Source: Acanthosepion pharaonis (Eukaryota > Mollusca > Cephalopoda > Sepiida > Sepiidae). From it: a stretch of DNA of 64,000 nucleotides. Position 1 is the stretch's first letter; the number at the start of each line of letters is the position of its first letter. Shown in pieces: positions 15,346 through 29,631 of this stretch. The notes beneath the pieces are model-generated. The model ran no database searches, was not told where the DNA came from, and saw nothing but the letters and a program-made list of their open reading frames with translations. The stretch lies in NCBI GenBank assembly GCA_903632075.3, contig CAHIKZ030004123.1, positions 4,508,501 to 4,572,500 on the forward strand. The letters run 5' to 3'. Position numbers and translations under genes: made by a program.

Positions 15346-18300
15346 GGTATATAATTGGTGTACGGAATGAATTCCAATAACCAACAATTACTATTCTTAA
15401 AAAGAGCTCAATACAAGGTAGAGCAGATATAATTATTTTGTTTTTAAAAATTATAACATAAATGTTATAAAATCACTACAAAAATAGCCATTTTGTTTCA
15501 ACACCATCAGTGTCTTATCAAGTGATGATGTTGAATGTACAATAAATGGTTTTAAAAGTTTCAAATTAATTAACGATCCTTTGCAAGGAGAAAACATTGT
15601 TACAAGAGCTAGAATGACCAATCAAAACCCAAGTATAGGAAGATTCAAAAGCTTGACAACAAAATCATGTTATAATAGCTATTCAGATTTTTAAAATATG
15701 GTTAATATTAAAAAAGAATTCATTCTAACCAATAATTATTAAATTATATGATAAAATTTGATATTAAAATTAAAAACTGCTAATTTTAAAATCCAAATTT
15801 AATCACTATTAAGTTTAAAAACTATAAAATTACTGAGGAGAAAAGAAAAAATACATATGTTATTCAATTTATTTCTTTGTTGAAATTACGTTAGAACAGA
15901 CGCTACAATATATATAATAAATAAATAAAAGGACCAAGTAGAAAGCTTTTGAATCCATCTTCCTGCTACACGTAAGTGAGAATGAATGTTAAGGGGCAAA
16001 GCAGTTTAAATACCAGTGAGATTTCCATCACCAGGTTGTTAAGATTGTGTGTGTGTGTTACACATGAGGTGATGTTGAGAAGTTCTCGACCCAAGCCACT
16101 TAATAAAATCTGACCAAACATAGGAATTAGTGTTGGTGGAGAATCATTTCTTTGTTGGTATGTCGAATTTTCAACACTGTCTTGTATAAATCAACAGTAC
16201 AAACACATTTGTACTTCATTAATCTAAGAACCAAGGACTTGGTCATTGTAGGATCACATAAAATTACCAGAGGACAGAATCACATGAAAAATGAAAGTAT
16301 TTTTAACTTGATTTATATAAAATAAATTATAATAAATGAAAATTGTTTGTTTTATACTTTATAATTTATTGTATTTAAAATAATTTAGAAGATTCAGAAA
16401 AAAATTACATGTTCAGTTTTATGTTAAAATAAACATAAAAGTTGTTGAGTTTAGAATTCTTTGACTTAGTTTCAAACTGACTTAATATTTGAATCATTTG
16501 GTAAAATTTTTTAAATAAACTCAGTCTACAAAGAGTAAAACTATATTTACAACTTACAACAATTTACAGCAAATGGCAGTAAAAAAGAAAAAAAAAAAAG
16601 AAAAAAGGTTTTATACCTGGCAGTGATGTGAACACAGATGCAATGTTACAATGATGTAAGTATTTGAGAAGTTGTAGGATGTCATAAATGTTAAGAAGAC
16701 TGGCCAGCAGGTGGCGTACCAGACACTGACATGTGTGCTCTTGCCAGTGGAGATCTCCAATCATGCAGAAGCTTGGTGGCATCTGGCTGACCGAAGTTCT
16801 TTCTCCCTTAGGCTACAAAATTGAAAATCAAGTTATGTAAGAATAAGAATAATAAATTTTTATTTGAATTTCTGGATGAGATGTTATTTTTATTTCATAC
16901 TGATTTAGTCAAACTGGTGTCCTCAGTAAAAAATAATGAGTAATGGCCTGATGTCTGGTTCAGGTTAAATGTTGCAATTTACCTGGTGTTTGTGAGTTCA
17001 AATCCTGTGTCATGTAGTAGAATCCATAAATTTTCATCCAGAAGAATAAACAGAAGCAGCCCCCTAAGAACAATTTAATATGGATAAAAAGAGTTAATGA
17101 AGACAATATGACCCCCACCCACCCTCATGGGCTCAATAATGGGTTTGGTTTTAAATTCTGAAAATGTTACTACATGTACCTGAAGAAGGCTAGATGGTAC
17201 AATATCCTAATGAAGTGGAGGAGGGGGGAGAAAGCACAAGAAAGTAATGATAACTCCTCATCCCAGAAATTCAGACAGAAATAGTGTGTATTTCTTTACA
17301 GAGAATATTTCTGTTTAGTGTACATATTTAAACACAAGTTTTAAATTACAGTGAAAAGGTACCAGACAGTGTATACATACACATACAAGTAAGGCAAGAT
17401 AAGTATTTTAATAAAAAAAAAAAAAAAAAAAAACATAAAAATTAATAATGAAAATATCTAAGAAATTCAAAGAATTTAAAAAATAGCATGCCCAGATGGC
17501 AAGTACATCCCTAATGGAACAGGCTACCTATATCAAATAAAAATGCAATAAACAAACACACAACTATATAGTAACTTTAGAAATAAAAAGAAACAAAAAC
17601 TGTCATTTGCACACTATCAGTTACTCATGTCCAATGTCAGAGGACATTTTCAAAGCTAAAGATCATAAGCATAATGTTAAGAAATTCATTGTCTGACAAG
17701 AATTTGGACGTGTATATGTTGCTATATATGGAAAAACAAAAATCTGAATATGCAAGTATGCTGTTTTAATGTTGTTTCAATGTTGATGTCAGACGTTTTG
17801 GTCTTGTAGACCTTCTTCAGGACAGTTATTAAAACATAATTAACATTAGACGATATTCAAGTCAACATGAAAGGACGATAGACATAAGACTAATCAAAAT
17901 TTCAGTTATTCTGTTTTGATTAGTCTTATGTCTATCGTCTTTTCATGTTGACTTGAATATCGTCTAATGTTAATTATGTTTTAATAACTATGTCCTGAAG
18001 AAGGTCTACTAGATCGAAACGTCCGATGTCCACATTGAAACATTAAAACAGCATACTTGCATATTCGGATTTTTGTTTTTCCATATATTTTTCTTCATAC
18101 TGTCAGATCTATATTCACATATTTGCTTACATATGTTGCTATCTATAGAAAAGAAATTGTTAGATGAATTGGATGCAGAAACAATTATTGGTAGCTTTGC
18201 ACAATCATCTAGTGAATACAAATGATTGCCCTTAAGAGAGTGAACTGCATGCAATGCTTTATTGTGCTTTTGAACTATCTGTTAATGTGTAAATTCTGCA

Positions 18301-21300
18301 GTAAACTATTAAAAAATACCAACAAATTAATTAAAATTAAAAAAATAAATTAAAAAATTAAATTATAACATTCTATACTTACATTTGGTATCTACTGTCA
18401 GTATTATGTACAGTACATGTACACTAATTACTAAATACATATTTTTCCACAAAAATTTTAATTGTATCCATTTTTTTTAAACAAATTTTATCTATTCATT
18501 ATGAAAATAAAATGATAGGATTTTAGGCGTGGGTGTGTGCCTTTTTGCCCCAGTCTGCTCCCATATTAGTATAATTATGTTTAATGAAAAAAATGAGATT
18601 ATGATAATTGTTGAAAAATTTTCAAATAGTATTGTTCAAAGAGAAGTGCATAGTCGTAGTTGGTTGATTTTGTTTAGTGGCATATCAACCCCTATGGGTT
18701 ATTTAATGCTGAAATCTAGATATTTTGTAAGCAATTTTATGGCTTATATACATATATTTTATATACATATCATATTCTATTATATTATACATATTATATT
18801 ATATATATTCTATTATATTATACATATTATATTATATTATATATATTATATTATACATATTATATTATATATATATATTATATTATATTATATTATATTA
18901 TATTATATATATTATATATATATTATATATATTATATATTATATTATATTATATTATATATATTATATTATATATTATATATATATATATATTATATATA
19001 TATTATATATATATATTATATTATACATATTATATTATATTATATATATTATATTATACATATATTATATTATATATATTATATTATACATATATATATA
19101 TTATATATTATATATATATTATGTTATATTATATATTATATATATATATTATATATATATATATATATACATATATATTATATTATACATATTATATTAT
19201 ATATATATATTATATATATATATTATATTATACATATTATATATATTATACATATTATATTATACATATATTATATATATTATATTATACATATTATATA
19301 TTATACATATTATATTATATTATATTATATATATTATACATATTATATATACATATTATATTTATATACATATTATATTATATTATATATATTATATTAT
19401 ACATATTATATTTATATACATATTATATTTATATATTATATTTTATATACATATTATATTATACATATTATATTTTATATACATATTATATTATACATAT
19501 TATATTATACATATTATATTTTATATACATATTATATTATACATATTATATTTATATACATATTTACATATTATATTATACATATTATATTTTATATCGT
19601 ATTATATTATATTTATGGCTTATATACATATATTTTATATATAATTTTATACTTTCAGGGTAAACATTTATTTTTAGATATATAGTTTGTGGATCATAAA
19701 ATGTATTGTTGGTAACTGTTTTTATTTTAAATTTATTGCTGGTAATTTTTATAAAAAAAAATTTATTGCCACAATCTTACATATTTATAAGTCTACCATT
19801 CATCCTTACTTTGAATATTGCTGCCACATCTGATCTGGCTCCTGTTATATATTTAGAAATTCTTGATAAAACCCAAAGAAGAATCTGCAATGTTATTGGT
19901 CCTGACCTAGCATCTCAGCTTTGGTCTCTTTCCCACAACAGTAACAGATTCCCTGTGCCTTTTCTATAAATACTTTCATGATAATTATTCTAATGAACGT
20001 CCCTCTATGGTACCTAGATTTTATGAATTTAAGTGCAGTACTAAATTGGCGGTAAGATCTTATCAATTTATAGTTGAAATGGAAGGATATAACTAAGTTC
20101 CATGCTAACAGTTTCTTCTATCACCCTTCTTGTTTGTGGGAATTTTCTGGCTTCTCGTTTCTCCAATCAATTTTGATCTGCAAAAATATAATTGTAATGT
20201 CAATCATTATTTTGTCTTAATTCTTTTATTGTTCTCTCTCCTTCATAGTAGTTTTTCTCATATTCTCTAATACTCAGTAAACCCTTGCGTACTAGTGGCT
20301 TTATTGCCTTGCTTGGGATGAAATGAAAAAATGTATTGCTGGTCATTTTGCTATACAAATGAATTGTAGGTCATTTTATTATAAAAATTATAAAAATGTA
20401 ATGTTCATTTTTGTTTAGGAAGTTCACTGTTTGCCCATATCTAGGACCCTAACAGGTGCTACCACCCTGGTTCATGGTGAACCTGAGAACAGCAGCAGTT
20501 AAGAGGTGATTCCACACTCCTCAAAACCTCCAATCTCCTGATCAGAGGGCTTGTTGCCAGATGTAGTTTATAGCATTGATGATGGATAGAGTAAACTTGT
20601 GGTTTTCTCACCTTGGAAAGAAGGGAATGCTTAAACTGTTCCAGAAGACTGTGGCATTCAGAATAATTGTGTTTCTCAAGACAGCAGGATAAAAACTTGA
20701 GGAAAAGTGCTAATGGGGTATCCTGAAGAGAAGAAAAAAAAAAGGATTAAGAAACAGAAAATTGAAAATCAATATTATGAAATAAAGGGTCTCTGCTTCA
20801 GTTATTTCCCATCACAGTAATTTTGCTTCCTCTTTGATACCTTAGCTTCATCAAAAGCATAGTACTACATTCTCCGCTAGGTCTCATAAAAAAAAAATAA
20901 AAATTGAAAAAAAATGTTTTTGTTTGCAATATTTTAAAATAAAAGTAATATTTGTTTCAAATCAAATTAATTAAACATTAAATCATCTAATCTTCCTCAA
21001 ATAAAGTTTCAGAAAAGTATATTTTATTTTTGAAAGATTTCTTAATAAAGAGGATCATGTTTTGCCCAGAGAATTGTAAATATGGCTAAAAAATCAGTGA
21101 TTTTATTTATCTTTTGTCTGGCAAGTTCACTGTTATCAAATCACTGAGGAAAATTCGCCACAAAAGGATAAAAATTAAACAATTTTTTTAATGAATTCTA
21201 ATTTAATGGATCAACATATCTAAAACATTTTAAAAGTAGCGCAAAATTGAATAATAAACGACATTATGCAGTTTTAAATCAATGTATTTTTCAGCAGAAA

Positions 21301-23761
21301 AAGACTAAAATTTCCTATACTAATTTATGCTCCCCCCACCGACACAAGGAAAAAAATAATTTTAACAAAAATGTCAAAGGTTCTAAAAAGAATTAAAAAA
21401 TAATTTAATAACTAAAAATACTTTGGTCTTTCCTCTTAATAATAAAGATTTTGACGATAAAACTGTTTTTAAGTTTGGGACATTTTTTTCATCATGAATT
21501 CTCATTTTTTAGTGAATCTTTGGAGGTAGCCAAGTAGCATATACACAAGGCTTGGAACAACCCAAGTCGTCTTGTGTGTTTGGTTTTCAGGACTCTCTGC
21601 CCTCAGGGCAATGACATCATTAAGTTGCTTACTTAAACTGACCGTGAGATTCTTGTGGTGGGAATGCACCAATATTTCTATATAATTTAAGGACGATAAC
21701 TCTAAGTAAATTGTTAATTAAAGTTGTTTCCCTTGATTTTTTTTCCATCAGACAGTGTCTCAGTAACAATACTTTGATAATTATTAGTAATGATTAAACA
21801 GTGATAATTAGTATTTGCATAAATAACAATGAATGTTTCCCCAAATTTAAATTATCTACATAAGTAACAGATATTTCAGAAATTAAAATTGCTTGAATTT
21901 TCCAAATTTAAATATCTTCTGTAAATAAGTTACTTTCAGTAGCCTCTGCTTAATGTAAAGTCAAATTTAAGCTTGCAATAAAAAGTAGAAAATAAGAACA
22001 GTATTTAGAAAAAGAGTATTAAAGATTTCTTGATACAGTGACACACAGAAGTTTGGTGATGTCTAGAGCAAACTCCTTGATTCTATGTCCCTTAGACTTA
22101 TAACAGGGCTTGCTCTGGTCTTGTGTGTCAAAACACTGATCCACATTCACACCAGCTTGTGGAATTGTAGGGTGCTTGAACAACGAAGTTAACAGAGACA
22201 ATTTCAAAAACAAAAATTTTTGATATTATTTAGACTATTGTCTTCATCTTTGTCGCCATATTTATTACAACGTTTCGGCTGTTGTACACTCCGGTCTTCT
22301 TTAGGTGGTTAGAATGTCGAACTAAACACTTTATTTCGCTCACTGGGGTAGACAGTTCTAGTTCCACGTGCCATGTTTAATGGATATCAGTTATCTTCTG
22401 TTAATTCTCCCCTGCAAGTTCTCCACTGCCTTAACTGGGTATTGAACTCACACTCTTTGGGTCCTGTCACTGAATCTAACCAACGTCTATATCCACTTTG
22501 CCATGTGTCCTAAACGTAATAAATATGGCAACAAAGATGAGGACAATAGTCCGAATAATGTAAATAGTGTACATAATACCTGATCTCATATATAGACAAA
22601 ATTTTTTATTTCACACTTTGATTAGATGTTCAGGATCGTTTCACCCACTTCCCTAAACCCTATTAGCCCACTACTGTCTTGGTCGAACCTTCTGCCAAAA
22701 GCTAAAGATCAGAATTTTTTTGGAAGTCTTCTTACTTGGGTTGAAGAATTTTCAGCATCTTTCCATATATGCACTTCAAGAAATTTAGGACAAAATTTAT
22801 TTATTTCCAAGAAGTTTACATTATGTTTTAAACAATAGATATTTCACAAATCATGAACTCATCCGCATATAGCTATAATTATATAGTGTTTTTTTTTTTA
22901 AAAAGAAGTCTATAACAAATACAGGATTTTAATTATTTTTTCATGATCAATACCAGATTTTACAGTAGGGATTAATGAGTTAATAGGTACAATTCTGTAG
23001 TCAGTAGAGTTTGAGAATACAAGTGTGAAAATTTGCAGTTTTGCTTGAGTTGATATGTAGATAATTTAAATTTGGGGAAACATCCATTGTTATTTATGCA
23101 AATAATTTCATAAGTAACAGATATTTCAGAAATTAAAATTATTTGCTTGAATAATAGATATTTCAGAAATTAAAATTATTTGCTTGAATAACAGATATTT
23201 CAGAAATTAAAATTGCTTGAATTTCCCAAATTTAAATTATCTGCATGAATAACATTTCACAAATTAAAATTATCATCTGCATAAATAACATATTTCAGGA
23301 ATTAAAATTATCTGCTTGAATAACAATAGATATTTTCTAAATTTAAATTATCTGCATAAATAAAGACTCACTGCTTGTTGCATATTTTATGCACTCTCAT
23401 TTTAATATCCAAGTTGAAATTTTACACAAAAAACACCTTTAATTCTTATCAAGTTTTATAGAAGGCAAATTTAAAATAGTATTTTATATACTGTTATTTT
23501 GACATATGATCATGTTAAATACTGTTTAACTGCTCTCTCTCATTTGTACACTTCATTTAACTTAACATTTGAACCAAAGTAATAAAAATGTAACAAAATA
23601 GCTTCTTTATTTTTAATATCAATTGCAATAAATCAAAGTGACAATAGGAAGGAGAATTTTGAACAATTGCAAGCAATATAAAAGCAGCTAAAAATTAAGA
23701 TGAAAAAAAATACTGTATATACTCAAGTATAGTGCAAGTTTTTATGATCATTTTTACACAC

Positions 23762-23793
<32 letters not shown>

Positions 23794-26700
23794 AGTTGCA
23801 CAATACACAGGTCATTTTTTTTAAAAGTTTAAACATCAGGCATGAACATAAACAAAACCATGTTATCTAAATCTTCATATCAGATATTTGACAGAACTTT
23901 AACGTTCAAGAATTTAAATACAATGTCAATAAATATCTGTCCTCTTTTTGATTACTCTTCCTTTCTTTCCACCCCTTAGTAATGTTTCTGTTTTCTAATT
24001 TTTCTACATCCAGTAACCCCTTGTGTCTTAGAGGCTTTATTGCCTTGCTTGGGGTGAACTTGCTCAAAAAATGTTTATTTTTTTTCACTATTTTGGAGTA
24101 ACTTTGTACAAAAACAAATGAAGACAATTTATTTGCTATAAAATATCCAGGATGATATCCATTACTACAATATTTGAATACAGTATGCCTACCAGTATTG
24201 TTCAGAAGATGGGGTCACATTATACAAGAGATATATGAAAAAAAAATAAAAAAATCAGGTTTTACATAAAAAAAATTCACTGTACATGAAGTAGGCTTAA
24301 AGACGAGTATATATGGTACGAGTCAAAATTAGTAATTAGCAGCAAATAAAAACAATAGTTAATGATTTTGAAAACTATTTTAACTCTGCATGTAGAAATG
24401 GCAAAATTTTCTATTAGTGGACAAATCTCTCATATTGATAGAAATAAGTGCAACTACTTAAACAAATAAATTTGACTAATAATGAACAAATAAATATGAC
24501 TAATAATGGCACAAACCAACATCATTAAAATTGATAAGAAATAAAAAATAATTAAATGATGCTCAATGTTATTTTAACTTTGCATGTAGAAATGATGAAA
24601 ATTTCTATTGGTACACAAATCTCTATCATAGATCAGAGTGAGTTACTAATAGTAAACAAGTAAATGTGATTAATAACAGCACAAACTAACCTCATTACAA
24701 CTGATAAGAAATAAAAAATAAATAAATGATGCTCAATGCTATTCAGACTTTAATACCAATTGATCTTGTGAATAAAATAATGAATTAAAAAAAAACAAAC
24801 AAACCATTTGGAAAATGGCAAAGCCAGTGGCAAGATTTGATATCCAGTTGTTGTTAAGAAATATTTCCAAGAGTTCTCTGAGATGATCCAAGTTCCACTT
24901 GGTGACAATGTGGGAATGTTGGTTCAAAAACTGTGTATGTCTTGGTGGATCCATTACAGACAGAAGCCAGCCACACAGACAACTCAGAATATTAGCATCC
25001 TTAAAAAAAAAAAAACAAAAACAAAAAAATAGAGCAGTTATTATTATTTAAAATGGAGATGGGTGCACAGTGTAAAGTTGAATTGGCAAGCTGCATTTAT
25101 GTTCTGGACAAGTCTGTTATATTCATCACATTTTAATGAGAAAGGAATAAGCTCATCCCTTCTCAACACCATACCCATATATGGATTAAACAAGAAAGAA
25201 GGGGGCATATAACATTGGATGGTAGCCAGTTTAAGAAAAGGAAAACTGAATCTAAATCAATCAAAGTGTATTGATGTTGACTAATAGTGAAGGGTTGTCA
25301 CTCCAATTATTTTGATTTGTAAATATAGGTTCCAATTAATTACAATATCAACTAACCAGAAGGAAGTAAAGCAGAATTTTAAACAATTTAAATTATTATA
25401 AATTATTATAATTAAAATTAAAAAAAATGAAAACAATTCTTGTAAAAATTCATTATTCATCAACTTTTTTTTTTTAAGACAATAGTGTCCTAAATAAATA
25501 TTATTTATAAAAGCAATTAAAAGCATTTCTAATTAAATAATGTCATAGTCTTATTGCATTTTTTATTTTAAAATTCGGAGCAGATTTTTGGGAAAAGAGC
25601 AGTAATTTATATAAAAAAAAAAAAAAAAAATGATGATTTACATTCTCCAAGGAGTCCTACTTTTAACTAATAAAAAAGTTTTGAAAAGAAAATTTAATTT
25701 CTCAAAACTTCATGAATTAATGTGTGTGTGTTTAATATTTAAAAAAAAAAAAAAAATAAAAAAATAATTTAATATTTGGCTATGTAAATAAAGATAGTTA
25801 TGTGCCAGAGAAGATAAAGATCTATGGCTAATGACCATCATCCACATGGTTCCATGACCTAACCAATATGGCAGCTGTCATGTTAAGACAAGCTTACCAG
25901 GGAAGAATATATAGGTTTGAATCTCACTGAAGGCTTATTTTTATTTTTTATTTGCATTGGTTATTAATACTTACAGTATAAAGGCAAGTGAAATTAAAAT
26001 GAAAGAAATACTAATAAATAAATGAATACAGTATTTTAAGTATTTGTAACTCACCTTCTGACATGCTGCCAGTTCGGTGAACAAAGGATTGCGTAATGCA
26101 ATGCCATGAGCAAGAAGAGATTTCCAAACGGATTTTGTTGCTTGAGCAGAGAATATCACTCGGAAAACATCATCAGCAGCAGATTCAGATTTCAATTCAA
26201 ATTCTGAAATTAAAGAATTAAAAATGAATATATTTTTTTTAAATCCAGAAATAATAGACTGATTGTCAAGAACAAGGTAACCAGAAAAATAAAACAGAAA
26301 AATTAATACCAGAGTAAGGCTCAAGATATGTTCCTAAAAAATGTGACACTAAATATAGAAGACTATTACAACACAAGCACACACACACACACACAGGGTG
26401 TCCATAATGTCTCTTTACAATTTAAAAAAAATTATTACAAAAGCAAATGAACAGACAAATATGTGAAAATTGTTACAAAATAAGGAATAGATATTGAAGT
26501 TTTTTTTAATTAATTTAATACACCTTTATATGTGCACCATTAGTTGCATATCAAGTTGGTACTCGATGTTTTGGCATGTTCACTGTAGCATAGCCTCATC
26601 AATAACGGCAATGGCATCAGCAATCTTTTGCTGATGCCATTGCCGTTATTGATCAGTGATGTCCCATATCTTTGTTCAATACACAATATAACATAACCCC

Positions 26701-26951
26701 ATAGAAAGAAGTCCAGGGGAGTAATATCTGGTGAATAAGGTTGCCAGAGAATTGGACCATCCTTTCTAATCCAGTCTGGAAATGTTAGGGGTTTATTTAT
26801 CAGTACCTCTTTCATCAACAGAATGCCTGAAATACACAATACAATTTAAAACTTTGATAACTACTGAGTATATAGAACAAATCTGAACAAGATGTTCCAT
26901 CAATTGCCTTTGTAATATTTTTTTAAATTGTAAAGAGAATTTATAGACACC

Positions 26952-26988
<37 letters not shown>

Positions 26989-27162
26989 TTAAAAATATGA
27001 TTCCAACTTGCGACATAAGAGTTGAAATCATATTTTTAAATAAATAATTATATTTATGGTCTACTTTTGTATCGAGCACTATTTTTTAAAAATAATAACT
27101 AAAATACTAAGGAACTTTGGATTATTTACCTAACCAGTTCTTTCCTATTTTCTATACATTTT

Positions 27163-27220
<58 letters not shown>

Positions 27221-27715
27221 AATTTGACAAATGGAAAGTTTCATTGAAAATAGATTTGATAATGTTTCACCATTCAAGGCTTCATCAGATCCAAAAACAA
27301 AAGAAAAATGTGTATTTGTGTGTATGCTTAAAAAAATGAGTGATAGAACTTTTTCCTTAAGCTGGCATTTCTCATGATTAAAGAAAAAAAAAAATAAGTG
27401 ACTTAAAAAAAATCTGTTAATATTTATTCTGCATCTTTTCTTCATAATTTTTAATTCATGCTGAAAGTTTGCGTGTATACTTAAGGAATCATAGTACTTT
27501 TTCCCTAAGCTGGTGTTTTTCATGATTAACGAAAAAAGGAAAATTAATTTCTTGCTTTCAAGCCATTCTGAAAATGAGATGAGGATTTACCTTTAATTCA
27601 ATACAAAAATAGCTGGGAAAATATATTAACAACTTTCAGCATGAACAAAGAATTATAAAGAAAAGATACAGAATAAATATTAATTAGCTTTGTCAGGATT
27701 CTGTATCCTATTTTA

Positions 27716-27779
<64 letters not shown>

Positions 27780-29587
27780 TATGCAAAACTAGGTAATCCC
27801 ATGGGTAGACCCAAGGAGGATGATATCCGGAGAACTCAATGTAAAATTCAGAGCAGATATGTTTGAATAAAAACAGACCACTTTAAGGTTCCCTGTAATA
27901 AGTTATTTCACCACAACTCTTTTAAAGGGCTCTGGATCATCAGACTTTACTTCCAAATGTTGAAATGAAAAATGGAAAGAAATTCACACGTTTTTGACGG
28001 ACCGCATCAAGCAATGTAAAATTGAGGAAGTGAGGTGGGAGATAAGATATGAGTGGGTTAGATGTATCATTTCAATTCCTTATTCTTAACCCCACTGTGT
28101 GTCGGCTAGACGTCGCTTAAAACTTAAGGCGTATTGTCTCTAGATATAGATGGGTAAGGGGTGAGTGAGAAGACCGACATTAAGGGAAGAAGCTACAACA
28201 ACCCTAATAAATTACATTCCACGAGGGCAGGTTTCATTCAAATTCTCAGACGCTGTTAATTCGCATTACTTTAAAGGGCATATTTGGGAGGTTATGGTTT
28301 GATGTAAATTGATGTGTATATCTTAGTACATAAAAAAATCCAAAATCATGGATGAGGAGACTAATATCTTAACAGCTAGGAAATCACTGTTAGCTCTTAA
28401 CAATTCTACCTGGATTAAGTGCTTTAATGATGATTTTGATGTCCCTATGGGGGCATATGATTCAGCCCAGGTTGCTGACTTAGTATGTTTTTATATTTTA
28501 GATAAACTTAGTAGAATTCTAAATCCTAAATTAATAGGTCTATATAGAGATGATGGACTCATTTTCATCCCTAATAGTAAAGGGTCCATTAACAGCGAAG
28601 TTACAAAAGAAAATCATTAGGACCTTTAAATTAGTAGAGTTTAAGATTAAGATCTCTTCTAATCTTAGAATAGTTGATTATCTAGACATCACCCTTAACC
28701 TCAATAATAAAACATTTAAAGCGTACCATAAAGACAATGAATCCCCCATCTATATTAATGTTAACTCTAATCACACCAATGCCATTGTGAGAGAGATACC
28801 CACCACTGTCAGCGCACTAGGATTAGTTGATTATCATCCAACATAAACATCTTTAATAAAAATAAAGAATTGTATGAAAATGCTCTCCATAAAAGTGGTT
28901 TTAAAAATAAATTATCTTATCTAACCTCCATAAGTAACATTGAAATATCTAAAGTGAAATGTAGACAGAAAGGAAAAATTATATAGTTCACCACCCCACT
29001 CCTGCAAACTGTCAAATATTAATATCAGACAGTATATATATAAATATATCTTTTAATAAATAAACATTTTCATAAAAACAACCCCCTAAGTAAGATCTTC
29101 AATAGGAAAACAATTAAAATTAGCTACTCCTATACCAATAAGATGTACAAAATTATCAACTCGCATAATAAATATATTTTAAGTAATTTCTATGGGATAA
29201 GCAACAAACCTGGTATTGAACCCTCTTGTAATTTTAGATATAAACAAAGTTGTCCAATAGAGGGCAAATGCAGATCAACTAGGGTTATATATCAAGCAAC
29301 CATTTCCCCCCAAAGAAAATATGGAAAATTAAGTTTACATTGGAATTTCCGTGAGGGAATGGAAACAGATTTTATACATATAGGCATGATTAAAGGAATG
29401 AATTAGTTTTAAAATATCAACATAAAAACAAATTCAAATTTCCATAAATATAGATTTTACTTTATTAGCTACTATATTCCTTTAACTTTTCAAATGTCAA
29501 ATGCATAACTAATCACCATATTAAATATATATTATAATTATCCTCTGTTAAGGACTCTTTCCTTTTATTTTATCACTTTTATACCTA

Positions 29588-29631
<44 letters not shown>

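Larger units (their letters stand above)
18655..20580 (+). repeat. gctggtaatttt repeat family, copy 2, with AT satellite and nested LINE
   Basis: The left part gcatatcaacccctatgggttatttaatg lies at about 18680 and the right part aggaccctaacaggtgctac at about 20443. Between them are an AT satellite (18760-19610), units of attgctggtaatttt, and a LINE fragment (19785-20335) that splits the minisatellite units. Confidence 0.75.

Noticed and set aside
18529..19663. Long open frames of 371 and 180 codons
   Set aside because: They are composed almost wholly of Tyr and Ile from the AT satellite; there is no protein family signal and the DNA is low complexity.
28348..28620. Cellular gene with a YRDDG motif
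   Set aside because: The context (ARKSLL, MGAYD and the GIY-YIG-like part) and the broken frames show a Penelope-like retroelement.
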